From: an uncultured Bacilli bacterium
Lineage (GTDB): Bacteria; Bacillota_I; Bacilli_A; RF39; UBA660
Assembly: GCA_947628565.1 (NCBI GenBank)
Contig: CANRAH010000009.1
Span: forward strand, 1 to 64,000
DNA length: 64,000 nucleotides
Reading direction: 5' to 3'
The position numbers and the translations under genes are program-made. Every line of letters starts with the position of its first letter. Position 1 is the first letter of the stretch. Positions 41,737 to 50,949 of this stretch are shown here, piece after piece. A model generated the notes under the pieces. It did no database searches, was not told where the DNA came from, and saw only the letters and a list, made by a program, of their open reading frames with translations.

Positions 41737-44105
41737 TTCATTATATTTACATTTTCAAGTGTTACTTCTAAAATTGAATCACTATTTATATTTGAACCAC
41801 TTTTGATACTTTGAGTTTTTACATATCCATTGCCTTCTATCTTATAATCAATTCCAATTAAATTACATAATCTTATAACATCATTTCTAGACCAATTACT
41901 TATATCTGGCATTGTATAATTTGAACCATTAGTCAACAAGAAAATTTTATCACCATAGATTAATTTAGAATTTTTAGATGGATACTGTTTTATTACCGTA
42001 CTTCCATCACCTATTACTACACTAGAAATATTATTTTGATTTAATATCGTTTTAGATTCATCAATATTTTTATTTATAAATGTAGGTACAATATATTCTT
42101 CATATTTAGAATTTACCTTCCCATCATCAAAAATTCCTCTATATTTTGAAATATTTTGCACAAGTTCCTTTATTGGTTCTTGAAGGACATTGTTTACATT
42201 TGAACTTGGTTGTTTAGCTAAGGCATATATGATTATTTCAGGATCATCTTTAGGATATATAAGCGCAACTGAAACTATATAATCATTATTACCTGTTAAA
42301 TAAGAACCATTTTCAAATATTTGAGCTGTTCCTGTTTTACCTATCATGTTATATCCTTCTAAATAATATTTTTTACCAGTTGGACTATCTTTTGATATAA
42401 CACTTTCCATTAAATCTTTTATTTTATATATAGTAGATGAACTAACAATTTTATCACTTTTTTCTACTTCTGTTAATACCTCCTCACCAGTAGTACTATT
42501 TTTAATTTTTTTGATAATATGAGGTTTTAACATATATCCATCATTTGCAACTATTGAAAGAGCCTGTAATTGCTGAATTGCAGTTGTTGATATTCCTTGG
42601 CCGAATCCAGCAGACATAATCTCTGTCTCATAATTAAAATCAATATGTCCATTTTCCTCGTTTGAAAGCTCAATTCCAGTCTTCTTATTAAAGCCAAAAC
42701 TTTCAAAACATTCCTTTAACTCAGCTGCACTTAAATAATCTTTTATTATATTTATTACTGCAACATTTGACGAATAACTAAATCCAGTATCATAAGTTAA
42801 GTATCCCCAACCAGCATTATTCCAATCGTGCATTACAGTTCCATCACTAAATTCAAAACTACCACTTAAATATGATTTACTTCCGTCATATTTTCCTGTT
42901 TCTATTGCACACATATAAGTATATATTTTCATAACACTACCTGGCTCGTATGAATATGAAATTAGTGGATTTTGATAACTCATATTACTAGGTAAACTAT
43001 TAGGATTATAAGATGGACTAGTAGCGCTTGCCAAAATATCACCTGTTTTAGCATCCATGACTGATACTAAAGATAATTCTGGAGTATATTTACTTTCTAT
43101 TTCACTAATAAAAGTTTCAGTAAATCTTTGAATATTAGAATCAATTGTAAGATATATATCATATCCATCTTTTGCCTCGATTGTAATTTCTGGTGTGTCT
43201 GGTATTTTATATCCATACTTATCTTGTTGATATTCAGTATAGCCATCTTCACCCTGAAGTTTTTTATCAAATTTGCTTTCTATTCCAAGTTCTCCTACTA
43301 TAGTACTATCCATAGTCTGATAACTATCATAATCAGTAACATTTACTACAATAGTAGCTAAAGTATCGCCCCAGGTTTTAATAAATAACGTACTAGTACC
43401 TACTTTTAATGTATCGATAGTTTTATCTGTAACATTTATTATATCATCGTTTGTTACTTCTATTGAAATACCACTATAATTATCAAAATAATTTTTATAA
43501 TATGTATATAAATTATATGTATCACCTAATTTTATATTTATTCTCGTATACTGTTTAGCATATCCAATTATGTATGAAGCAAAATTTCCATTTGGATAAT
43601 ATCTATTTATAGTTTCAGTAAAGGATATCCCAGGTAAATCTAAATTTTCTATTGCCAACTTTGTAAGCTCTGTTAAGTTTCTGCCTATATTTCCAAATTC
43701 AACTTGTTTTGATTTACTATTTAATCTTTCTAGAATATATTTATAATTATCTTCACCTAAAATAGAAGCTAACTTTGTAGCAGTATATTCCTTATCTACA
43801 ACATGTTTAGGATCTTTTTCATCTACTGTCCTTGATGAATCTAAATAAGCAATTAGAGTATACGATGATATATTTTGAGCTAAAACATTTCCATCAGTAT
43901 CGAATATACTTCCTCTTTTTGCAATTATAGCTTCTTTAACAGTATTTCTATTAGACGCAAACTCGTTCATGTTAATACCATAAACACTACTTGATAAGCT
44001 CAAATAACAAAATTGTAAAAATAAAATAGCTAATCCAATAAAAAATACAATAAAACAAATATTAGCTGCGTTCCATTTATTTTTACTTTTAACTTTTCCT
44101 TTCAT
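41733..44105 (-). CDS. pbpB: Class B penicillin-binding protein (PBP2B-like), intact
   Basis: From the ATG at 44105 (AGGAGAG site) the protein has 790 residues. A membrane helix at about 15-37 is followed by the N-terminal domain ('AKRGSIFDTDGNVLAQN'), then an unusual Asp/Thr-rich insertion (about 225-275), and the transpeptidase domain with 'SYEPGSVMK', 'SYSSNVAV' and 'IGKTGTAQIF', all three motifs intact. Two C-terminal PASTA-like domains follow ('VPTFINKNIDESKTILNQN' and 'MPDISNWSRNDVIRLCNLIG'). It crosslinks septal peptidoglycan, most likely as the vegetative division PBP. Its integrity shows that the split spoVD-like gene is not the only class B PBP. Confidence 0.9.
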   Translation of the reverse strand: MKGKVKSKNKWNAANICFIVFFIGLAILFLQFCYLSLSSSVYGINMNEFASNRNTVKEAIIAKRGSIFDTDGNVLAQNISSYTLIAYLDSSRTVDEKDPKHVVDKEYTATKLASILGEDNYKYILERLNSKSKQVEFGNIGRNLTELTKLAIENLDLPGISFTETINRYYPNGNFASYIIGYAKQYTRINIKLGDTYNLYTYYKNYFDNYSGISIEVTNDDIINVTDKTIDTLKVGTSTLFIKTWGDTLATIVVNVTDYDSYQTMDSTIVGELGIESKFDKKLQGEDGYTEYQQDKYGYKIPDTPEITIEAKDGYDIYLTIDSNIQRFTETFISEIESKYTPELSLVSVMDAKTGDILASATSPSYNPNSLPSNMSYQNPLISYSYEPGSVMKIYTYMCAIETGKYDGSKSYLSGSFEFSDGTVMHDWNNAGWGYLTYDTGFSYSSNVAVINIIKDYLSAAELKECFESFGFNKKTGIELSNEENGHIDFNYETEIMSAGFGQGISTTAIQQLQALSIVANDGYMLKPHIIKKIKNSTTGEEVLTEVEKSDKIVSSSTIYKIKDLMESVISKDSPTGKKYYLEGYNMIGKTGTAQIFENGSYLTGNNDYIVSVALIYPKDDPEIIIYALAKQPSSNVNNVLQEPIKELVQNISKYRGIFDDGKVNSKYEEYIVPTFINKNIDESKTILNQNNISSVVIGDGSTVIKQYPSKNSKLIYGDKIFLLTNGSNYTMPDISNWSRNDVIRLCNLIGIDYKIEGNGYVKTQSIKSGSNINSDSILEVTLENVNIMK

Positions 44106-44193
44106 ATTCTCTCCTATCAATATAATATCTATAAATATTATAGCATTTTTAAATTTATAAGTAAATAAATAAAAAAATAATACTTTAGTTATA

Positions 44194-44226
44194 AAAAAAA
44201 TTGGTATTATAGTAACCAATTTTTTT
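44194..44226 (-). terminator. Terminator after the dockerin-array gene
   Basis: Perfect 12-base arms AAAAAAATTGGT and ACCAATTTTTTT with a nine-base loop, directly after the stop codon, with A/T runs on both sides. Confidence 0.8.
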
Positions 44227-44228
44227 AA

Positions 44229-45836
44229 TTAATTTGTTTTAGGTAATGATTTATAACCATCCCATCCTGCTATATATCTTGTTAATATTTCCAAATCCTT
44301 TTCATCTACTTTTCCATCAACATTTACATCAGCGTTTAATAATGCTTGATTATCTAAAGAAGAGTTCCCGTTTAAATAACGGGATAAAGTGGTTCTATCT
44401 TTAGCTGTTACTTTTCCATCTTTATCTACATCTCCATAATTAGCTTTAAGGCCACTATCATTAGAACTTGGTGTTTGACTACTTTGACTTAAGTCCTCAT
44501 AACCATCCCATCCTGCTATATGTTTAGCTAAGGCATTTAAATCATCATTATCTACTTTGCCATCAGCGTTTACATCAGCATTTAATAATGCTTGACAATC
44601 TAAAGAAGAATTACCACTTAAATAACGTGATAAAGTAGTTCTATCTTTAGACGTTACTTTTCCATCTTTATCTACATCTCCTAATGTTGCAGTTAGATTA
44701 CTATAATCACAAGTTATTTTTGAATTATCTTTATCTAAATCCTCATAATTTGTCCATCCTGCTATATGTTTAGCTAAAGCATTTAAATCTTCGCTATCCA
44801 CTTTACCATCAGTATTTACATCAGCATTTAATAATGCTTGACAATCTAAAGAATTATTTCCATTTAAGTAACGTGATAAAACTGTTCTATCTTTAGATGT
44901 TACTTCTCCATCCTTATCTACATCTCCTAACGTTGCAGTTAGATTGCTATAATCACAAGTTATTTTTGAATTATCCTTATTTAAATCCTCATAATTTGTC
45001 CATCCAGCTATATGTTTAGCTAAAGTATTTAAATCTTCACTATCTACTTTACCATCAGTATTTACATCAGCATTTAATAGCGCTTGGCAATCTAAAGAAA
45101 CATCTCCATTTAAGTAACGTGATAAAATTGTTCTATCTTTAGATGTTACTTCTCCATCTTTATCTACATCTCCTAATGTTGCAGTTAAATTGCTATATTC
45201 ACATTCTATACTTTCTGATTTCATTGGTAATTTATTATATCCTTCCCAATTTGCTAAATGTTTAACTAATATAGATAAATCATCCAAATCTACTACTTTA
45301 TCTAAATTTAAGTCAGCATTTAACATAGCGTTACAATACAATTCATAACCTTCCCATCCAGACAAATAACGAGTTAAATAAGTTCTATCCTTAGCTGTTA
45401 CTTTTCCATCAAGATCTATATCTCCATATAAAACCGTTTCATCATTAACTGTACAATTATCACTTATTTCAACTGATAAATTATAATTATATATTTCGCA
45501 TTCTTCAGTATTATTATAAGTATATTCTAATTTATTTGTATTTTCATTAAAATCTATTAAAACGCAACCAGAAGTATCTATTTTATTAAGATCACTTTCA
45601 TTTACATAATTTGAAGACACTAAATCATCGATATCAACTGCTACCTTTTCGTCTTCATCGACATTCAATAATTCCAAATTTTGTGCCTCCCACCAATTTT
45701 TAGCTGCATATTCTACTTTTTCTATACTACCAGCTAAAATTTTCTCATTTGATTTTTTAGTAATTAAGTATACTGATTCTACTACAATAACTGCCAATAA
45801 TACAGCTATAATACTAAATAAAACCTTCTTTTTCAT
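44229..45836 (-). CDS. Pseudopilin-like protein with five dockerin-type modules
   Basis: A 535-residue exported protein. The N-terminus (MKKKVLFSIIAVLLAVIVVESV) is a membrane helix followed by a region with pseudopilin-like spacing ('VEYAAKNWWEAQ', 'VDIDDLVSSNYVNESDLNKIDTSGCVLI'). Five dockerin type I-like modules follow from about residue 135 to the end. Each has two calcium-loop helices, e.g. 'GDVDKDGEVTSKDRTILSRYL' and 'NADVNTDGKVDSEDLNTLAKHIAGW'. Modules 2-4 are nearly identical. Dockerins normally bind cohesins in multi-enzyme complexes; no cohesin gene is visible in the window, so the partner is unknown. It has a strong promoter of its own and is monocistronic. Confidence 0.8.
   Translation of the reverse strand: MKKKVLFSIIAVLLAVIVVESVYLITKKSNEKILAGSIEKVEYAAKNWWEAQNLELLNVDEDEKVAVDIDDLVSSNYVNESDLNKIDTSGCVLIDFNENTNKLEYTYNNTEECEIYNYNLSVEISDNCTVNDETVLYGDIDLDGKVTAKDRTYLTRYLSGWEGYELYCNAMLNADLNLDKVVDLDDLSILVKHLANWEGYNKLPMKSESIECEYSNLTATLGDVDKDGEVTSKDRTILSRYLNGDVSLDCQALLNADVNTDGKVDSEDLNTLAKHIAGWTNYEDLNKDNSKITCDYSNLTATLGDVDKDGEVTSKDRTVLSRYLNGNNSLDCQALLNADVNTDGKVDSEDLNALAKHIAGWTNYEDLDKDNSKITCDYSNLTATLGDVDKDGKVTSKDRTTLSRYLSGNSSLDCQALLNADVNADGKVDNDDLNALAKHIAGWDGYEDLSQSSQTPSSNDSGLKANYGDVDKDGKVTAKDRTTLSRYLNGNSSLDNQALLNADVNVDGKVDEKDLEILTRYIAGWDGYKSLPKTN
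44240..45430. repeat. Tandem dockerin-coding repeats
   Basis: Five tandem units of about 240 bases encode the dockerin modules. The middle three share long stretches of near identity (for instance the block coding GDVDKDG and the block coding NADVNTDGKVDSEDL), suggesting recent expansion by unequal recombination. Confidence 0.8.
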
Positions 45837-45856
45837 ACGTCCTCCTATCTATAGCA

Positions 45857-45885
45857 ATTCTATCATAATACATATAAAATGTCAA
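45857..45885 (-). promoter_or_regulatory. Promoter of the dockerin-array gene
   Basis: Minus-strand TTGACA (45880-45885) and TAGAAT (45857-45862) have a 17-base spacer, just upstream of an AGGAGG site and the ATG. The rest of the 215-base intergenic region shows no gene. Confidence 0.75.
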
Positions 45886-46051
45886 ACAATAAGTAAAGTA
45901 TTTTAAACATGGTTTACATAATAGTTTTATCTTATATATTTTAACCATCCTTCATAATTACATATATAATTTTAGTACTTTTAAATTTCTATCGTTATCA
46001 ATTACTAAAACAATCATATTTACTATAATAACTGATTTGTCAAATTACAAA

Positions 46052-46861
46052 TCAAATTCTTCTTCCACCGCCAGAATGTCTAATACTAGAGTTACTACCA
46101 CCAGAATGACTTCTATTAGAATGATTATTACTTTGATTATCATTTATTCTAACAGAAGTTGTATGTGTTGTAATATATCTATTTGATCTTTTAGTAATTT
46201 GTATACTTTTTTCATTTATATAATAGTTTGCATTGGCACTTGCTTTTATAGTTTTATTTTTTGAAATAAGGATAAATGTTACAATAAATGCAACTATGAT
46301 GGATAATATAAAATTAAACATAAATGAAACATTTTTTGTTCTATTAATAATATTGCTTTCATAGTTATTTGAAATATAATCAATACTTGCATAATTATTA
46401 GAAGTCTTGATAAATTCTTTAAACATTTCGTAATATCCTTTATCCTTTTTCAGAGCTATATCATCTAACATCTTCTCTATTTCATAATTGTTATATACCA
46501 TAGTTGCATTCCCAGTTAGTGATATATACGTATCAACATAATTATCATCATTTGTAAAATTAAAATCAATTACGAATAATATTCCATCTTTACTATTTCC
46601 AATACCAAAATCATTGTAATCATAAAATTCTAAAGCATAATCTTTAGTAGTATTCTTAAAATGATGTCTTACTGTAACTAATACCATATCCATATTATAA
46701 TTTTGTATATATTTATAAACATCTTCTTTTAAATCTTCTTCTTCACTCGATGTTAATATTTGAGCATAATCATAAACTTTAAGGGTATTATCTAAAGCAT
46801 AAACATTATTTGTGTTAATGAAAACAACAATTAAAGCAAATAAAATTCCTAACTTTTTCAT
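46052..46861 (-). CDS. TPM-domain membrane protein (YdjH-like)
   Basis: A 269-residue protein with a signal sequence (1-22, ending NNVYA) and a TPM domain: 'VYDYAQILTSSEEEDLKEDV', 'MDMVLVTVRHHFKNTTKDYALEFYDYNDFGIGNSKDGILFVIDF' and 'YISLTGNATMVYNNYEIEKML'. One membrane helix lies near residue 180-200, and a basic Ser/Gly/Arg-rich tail ends in GGGRRI. It starts four bases after a zinc-ribbon membrane gene; the same pairing occurs as ydjG-ydjH in Bacillus. The function is not established. It is a second, divergent copy of the TPM family in this window. Confidence 0.8.
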   Translation of the reverse strand: MKKLGILFALIVVFINTNNVYALDNTLKVYDYAQILTSSEEEDLKEDVYKYIQNYNMDMVLVTVRHHFKNTTKDYALEFYDYNDFGIGNSKDGILFVIDFNFTNDDNYVDTYISLTGNATMVYNNYEIEKMLDDIALKKDKGYYEMFKEFIKTSNNYASIDYISNNYESNIINRTKNVSFMFNFILSIIVAFIVTFILISKNKTIKASANANYYINEKSIQITKRSNRYITTHTTSVRINDNQSNNHSNRSHSGGSNSSIRHSGGGRRI

Positions 46862-46865
46862 ATTA

Positions 46866-47900
46866 TCACCTCAAGTATGAAATAATTAAAAGAAAAATAA
46901 ATGTTAAAGCAAATACTAAAGCAAAAATTATTACTGCTTTCTTTTTGTCGATTGGAATATTACCTATTAATTTGCCTGTTTCTCCATTCATAGCAAATGT
47001 ATATATTTTATCCTTATATTTTATATTTAATATCCATACTGGAAGTAATACATAAAAAGAACCTTTATCACTTAAATTAATAGAGTTATTTATAGGAACT
47101 ACTGTATTAAATCCAACTATATCCTTACTCATTTCATCTATGAAAGAATTTTTAGCACGCGCTATTGCATCTTTACTTGCAGTTATTTTATCAACATCAT
47201 ATTTTTCTGATAAAAATCCTGAAAGATATGAATAATTAAATTCCTTTAAATTAGAATAATCAAATGGTTCTATAGAATTCATAATATCGTTACTAAATCG
47301 TTTTGAACCATCGACAGGAACATAATTAAATGTCATACTTCCACCTCGCGTTGCAAGATATGTATCTGTTTTTGTATACATATAGTTACCACTTCTAAAA
47401 GTAGTAATTCTTTTGCAATCTGCTTCGATAATGCCATCAGCATCAAAATTATATAACCAAAAAGGAATATAAATACCTGTTATTTCATCAATATTTTTCT
47501 TATTATTAAATTCCTTAGGCATCAATATTTTACCTTTACAAAATTTTTTAAAAGCATTAATAGCGTCTACTTTTTTTGTTTTAAATGGAATAACATAATC
47601 AGGATTAAATTCTCCTGTTAATTTATCCATTATAATTGCTGTATTTTTGCAATAAACGCAAGATGTTGATGAAGTGTTTTCCGATGCTATAATTTGAGCC
47701 CCACAATTTTTACAAATATATCCATAATTTTCACTATTACCTTTTTTCGAATATTCAATATTATTTTCTTTCTTGATAATATCTAATTCATTAAGTGTAA
47801 ATTCTCCTCTACAATACTCACACTTCCATTTTTCTAAATGTGGATCATATTTTAATACTGCATTACAATTTGGACATTTGTGATCTAAAACATTATTCAT
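46866..47900 (-). CDS. TFIIB-type zinc-ribbon membrane protein (YdjG-like)
   Basis: A 344-residue protein with two zinc ribbons near the N-terminus: 'HKCPNCNAVLKYDPHLEKWKCEYC' (about 8-34) and 'YICKNCGAQIIASENTSSTSCVYC' (about 61-85). A large domain with 'GIYIPFWLYNFDADGIIEADC' and 'FYVLLPVWILNIKYKDKIYTFAMNG' follows, with a single membrane helix at the C-terminus (about 320-341). It resembles the YdjG family, which in Bacillus sits beside ydjH (TPM) as here. The biochemical role is unknown; a membrane-associated assembly or quality-control role is speculative. Confidence 0.75.
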   Translation of the reverse strand: MNNVLDHKCPNCNAVLKYDPHLEKWKCEYCRGEFTLNELDIIKKENNIEYSKKGNSENYGYICKNCGAQIIASENTSSTSCVYCKNTAIIMDKLTGEFNPDYVIPFKTKKVDAINAFKKFCKGKILMPKEFNNKKNIDEITGIYIPFWLYNFDADGIIEADCKRITTFRSGNYMYTKTDTYLATRGGSMTFNYVPVDGSKRFSNDIMNSIEPFDYSNLKEFNYSYLSGFLSEKYDVDKITASKDAIARAKNSFIDEMSKDIVGFNTVVPINNSINLSDKGSFYVLLPVWILNIKYKDKIYTFAMNGETGKLIGNIPIDKKKAVIIFALVFALTFIFLLIISYLR

Positions 47901-47974
47901 ACCTCACCTACTTTATCTATATAAATTATATCAAATAGTTTAATTTTTTTGAATATATTTATTTAAATATTTTA

Positions 47975-48000
47975 AAAGATAAGTAAAATTACTTATCTTT
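47975..48000 (-). terminator. Terminator after yutD
   Basis: Perfect 12-base arms AAAGATAAGTAA and TTACTTATCTTT with a two-base loop overlap the yutD stop codon. Confidence 0.75.
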
Positions 48001-48267
48001 CAACTTTTCAAGCACGAAATAACTGCATTCATAACTGCATAAATTTTTAATATAATCATCTTTAAATTTTATATCGTTCATCTTGTTGCATATTTTATTA
48101 AGTTTATTACAAAAACCTTTTAATCTTAATTTGCCATATGACCAATCACCAATTATATAATCGTATGGTTCAAAATAATCAGTATACTTTTCTTTAAACG
48201 CATCTAAATCGAAACCATCTTTATATTCTTCTATAACTTTATATTTAACATTATCTACTTCTATCAT
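47989..48267 (-). CDS. yutD: YutD-like protein
   Basis: A 92-residue protein of the YutD (DUF1027) family. The pattern is clear: 'YKVIEEYKDGFDLDAFKEKYTDYFEPYDYIIGDWSYGKLRLKGFC' and the C-terminal 'NLCSYECSYFVLEKL', with the conserved Cys pair. No biochemical function is established. It overlaps the upstream glycoside-hydrolase-like gene by four bases. No frameshift or truncation is seen. Confidence 0.85.
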   Translation of the reverse strand: MIEVDNVKYKVIEEYKDGFDLDAFKEKYTDYFEPYDYIIGDWSYGKLRLKGFCNKLNKICNKMNDIKFKDDYIKNLCSYECSYFVLEKLKDK

Positions 48268-49928
48268 TTATACACCTTCTTGAATGAATAACTTACTTCT
48301 TTATATTTTACCATATTTGAAGAAGAATTCCAAGTCATAAATCCACCAGTAAGTCCATTATCATATAAAGCTTGTATCTGATCTGATACTTTATTACTAT
48401 CATATACCACTGATGGTGTTTTAGTTGAATTATACGTTTGAATCCATGTTCTAACAATTGCTGGAGTTGGAATTACCTCTTGCTTGGATACAACATACTT
48501 ACTCCAAGCATCTAATAATTTATAAGGTACTGTCCAAACTACTTCAGAAATACCATATTCATGAGCATTAAAATGATCTGGATAAGGCATTCCACTTATT
48601 ACATCTACAACATTTGATATAGCGGGCCAGAACTGCCCATAAGCGGTTACATAATTTGATGCGCTTTCACCAAATACATCGACGGATATATACGCATTAA
48701 CTTCATGAAGTGCATCAGCAGCATACATTACAAAAGTTTGTATCGCTTCTGATTTTGTCTCATCATACGAATTACCTAAATTTATGCTTCCTGCACGTTC
48801 TAAATTAGTCGTTCTATCTGGAAAACGGACATAGTCAAACTGAATCTCATTAAATCCAATTTCAGTAACAGCTTCTTTTGCAAGTTCAACATTGAACATC
48901 CAAACGCCTCTTTTATATACACTAGGCCAATAAGATCCATTATGCGAAAAAGGTTCACCATTACTACTTAATATAGTTTCATCAGGATGATCCATAGCAT
49001 AATAAGAATCTTTAAAAGTAGTAATTCTACCTATTAAATAAAATCCTTTATCTTTAGCTCTTTTTACATATTCTTTGTATTTTTCATAATCATTTAATGC
49101 ATGATTATAATTAGTTATTGAATACTTCTCCATAACAGGAGAATTATAAGCTGGAGAAGTATTATCCTTTATATCTATTACAAAGGCATTTATATTATTA
49201 TTTAAAGCAAAATCTATATATTCATCTATGTTTTTTATAGCTCCACTATTAATATAAAGTGCTCTTACTTCATCAGGCATAACATTATTTTCAAATTTAG
49301 GTTTTTCTCTTGGATAATAATCTAAAGTAGTAGCATCACCAGCTCCTAAAGAATTTCCCATTTTTTCCATATACTCTTGTATATTATTTTCATCATAAAC
49401 TTTTATACTTTCCTCATATGTATTAACAAGATATTTAGAATATACGTATCCTTTAACATTACCGTATTCAATTTTATATTTATTTACAGTCCCATCTTCA
49501 TTTAATTTATCAAAACCTAATATTTTTAATTTTTCACCTTTTTTAGCATAGGACAATATATTAATATTATCACTTTTTTCGTATATTGTTAAATTAGTTC
49601 TAACATACATTTCAGACTCTTTAACAGTATCTTTTAAATTGTCAACTAGATTTTCTTTATTGATTAAATAAAAAGTATCTTTATATTTTATCTTAACATA
49701 TATATTATCAGCTATTTTTTCATTATAATCATATAAAATTACTGAACTACCTCTTACAAGAGATTTCTTTTCTTTATCCATGGTTAAAACATCTACTTTA
49801 GGAAAATCTCCTGATACATACTTATTTTCTAAAGTTTTTTCATTGTCTTTCATATATATTAAAAATATACCTAATGTGATAATTATTATTATTAAAATTA
49901 TTATAAATTTTACTATTTTTTTCTTCAT
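48264..49928 (-). CDS. Putative extracellular glycoside hydrolase (DUF4015) with SH3b domain
   Basis: From the ATG at 49928 (GGTGG site) the protein has 554 residues. It has a signal anchor (about 6-24), then a bacterial SH3-like region ('YVRTNLTIYEKSDNINILSYAKKGEKLKILGF', about 100-165), which often binds cell wall. A TIM-barrel domain of the DUF4015/GH13-like group follows from about residue 215: 'PDEVRALYINSGAI', 'AFVIDIKDNTSP', 'YLIGRITTFKDSYYA', 'GFNEIQFDYVRFPD', 'ISVDVFGESASN' and 'ISGMPYPDHF'. Conserved acidic residues suited to a retaining hydrolase are present. It is probably a wall-associated polysaccharide hydrolase; the substrate is unknown. Confidence 0.82.
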   Translation of the reverse strand: MKKKIVKFIIILIIIIITLGIFLIYMKDNEKTLENKYVSGDFPKVDVLTMDKEKKSLVRGSSVILYDYNEKIADNIYVKIKYKDTFYLINKENLVDNLKDTVKESEMYVRTNLTIYEKSDNINILSYAKKGEKLKILGFDKLNEDGTVNKYKIEYGNVKGYVYSKYLVNTYEESIKVYDENNIQEYMEKMGNSLGAGDATTLDYYPREKPKFENNVMPDEVRALYINSGAIKNIDEYIDFALNNNINAFVIDIKDNTSPAYNSPVMEKYSITNYNHALNDYEKYKEYVKRAKDKGFYLIGRITTFKDSYYAMDHPDETILSSNGEPFSHNGSYWPSVYKRGVWMFNVELAKEAVTEIGFNEIQFDYVRFPDRTTNLERAGSINLGNSYDETKSEAIQTFVMYAADALHEVNAYISVDVFGESASNYVTAYGQFWPAISNVVDVISGMPYPDHFNAHEYGISEVVWTVPYKLLDAWSKYVVSKQEVIPTPAIVRTWIQTYNSTKTPSVVYDSNKVSDQIQALYDNGLTGGFMTWNSSSNMVKYKEVSYSFKKVYK

Positions 49929-49983
49929 ATAACCACCAATAATAGTATAACTCAAAAACCCTTTTTCTTACATTTATATAGAC

Positions 49984-50014
49984 AAAAAGTAATATGGATT
50001 AGATATTACTTTTT
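49984..50014 (-). terminator. Terminator after folD
   Basis: Perfect 12-base arms AAAAAGTAATAT and ATATTACTTTTT with a seven-base loop span the folD stop codon, with T-run on the minus strand. Confidence 0.75.
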
Positions 50015-50842
50015 ATTATTGTTATAACAAAGCAATGCATTTTTTAAAAACATTGATATACAAACAGGTAAAAGCCCATCTTTAACTGGAGTTATCAAAG
50101 ATGCTTTTTCCTTTACACTATCAAAATCTACATCGCCCAAAAGCATACCATCCTCTATTTTAAGTCCAGCATCTATTACAATTGCATTTTCTTTAATCAT
50201 ATCTTTCGTTATTAAATTTTTTACACCTGTAGCACTTATAACTATATCAGCATTACTTGTGAATTTTTTTAAATTTGAAGTTTTAGAGTGGCAAATAGTA
50301 ACAGTTGCATCCTCATTTAAAAGTACATTAACTATTGGCCTACCAACCCTTTTCCCTCTACCAATTACAGTAACATTTTTACCAGATAAATCTATATTAT
50401 ATTCTTTAAGTAAAGACATAATAGCTAAAGCTGATGATGGTATAATTGTTTTTCTTCCACTTATTAATCTTCCTACATTTATATCTGTAAGTCCATCTAT
50501 ATCTTTACTGTTTATTATTGTATTTAGCAACCTTTTCTCATTATATTTTTCAGGAATTGGAAGTTGTATTTTAATACCATTGACATAATCATCATTGTCA
50601 AGTTCTTTTACTTTATTTATTATTGTAAGCTCTGGCGTATCCTCTTCAAATTGATGATACCTGAAATAAATTCCAACCCTATTACAAGCTTCTTCTATTT
50701 TATTTATTAGGTATTCGCTTTCATCATTTTTACCTATTTCAATTAAAGCAACGGATGGTCTAATAATACATCCTTTTATAGATTGCTTTATTTCCTCTTC
50801 TATTTTTTTGCTTAAATCTATTCCAAGCATTATATTATCCAT
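50006..50842 (-). CDS. folD: Methylene-THF dehydrogenase/cyclohydrolase
   Basis: A 278-residue bifunctional folate enzyme of normal length. The substrate-site motif 'NDESEYLINKIEEACNRVGI' supplies the catalytic Tyr and Lys. Also present are 'VNGIKIQLPIPEKYNE', 'KDIDGLTDINVGRL', the NADP-binding 'GKNVTVIGRGKRVGRPIVNVLL' and 'VKDGLLPVCISMFLKNAL'. The third motif differs slightly from the usual 'PVPGGVGPMT' (here 'PVKDGLLPVCISM'), so it is somewhat divergent. It interconverts 5,10-methylene-, methenyl- and 10-formyl-THF for purine and methionine metabolism. It is preceded by an extended -10 promoter. Confidence 0.92.
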   Translation of the reverse strand: MDNIMLGIDLSKKIEEEIKQSIKGCIIRPSVALIEIGKNDESEYLINKIEEACNRVGIYFRYHQFEEDTPELTIINKVKELDNDDYVNGIKIQLPIPEKYNEKRLLNTIINSKDIDGLTDINVGRLISGRKTIIPSSALAIMSLLKEYNIDLSGKNVTVIGRGKRVGRPIVNVLLNEDATVTICHSKTSNLKKFTSNADIVISATGVKNLITKDMIKENAIVIDAGLKIEDGMLLGDVDFDSVKEKASLITPVKDGLLPVCISMFLKNALLCYNNNKK

Positions 50843-50872
50843 TTAATCATCTCCATAAATTCTTACAGCTTA

Positions 50873-50903
50873 ATTATAGCAAAACTGTATATAGCCTTGT
50901 CAA
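50873..50903 (-). promoter_or_regulatory. Promoter of folD
   Basis: Minus-strand TTGACA (50898-50903) and TGCTATAAT (extended -10, with TATAAT at 50873-50878) are 19 bases apart; the TG before the -10 could offset the long spacer. Confidence 0.55.
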
Positions 50904-50949
50904 GAATTTAGTCGATGTTTAAATTTAGTTTACATTTTGAATGTAAAGA

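Noticed and set aside
44240-45430. CRISPR array
   Set aside because: The repeats are about 240 bases long and lie in frame, coding dockerin modules; there are no short repeats with unique spacers.
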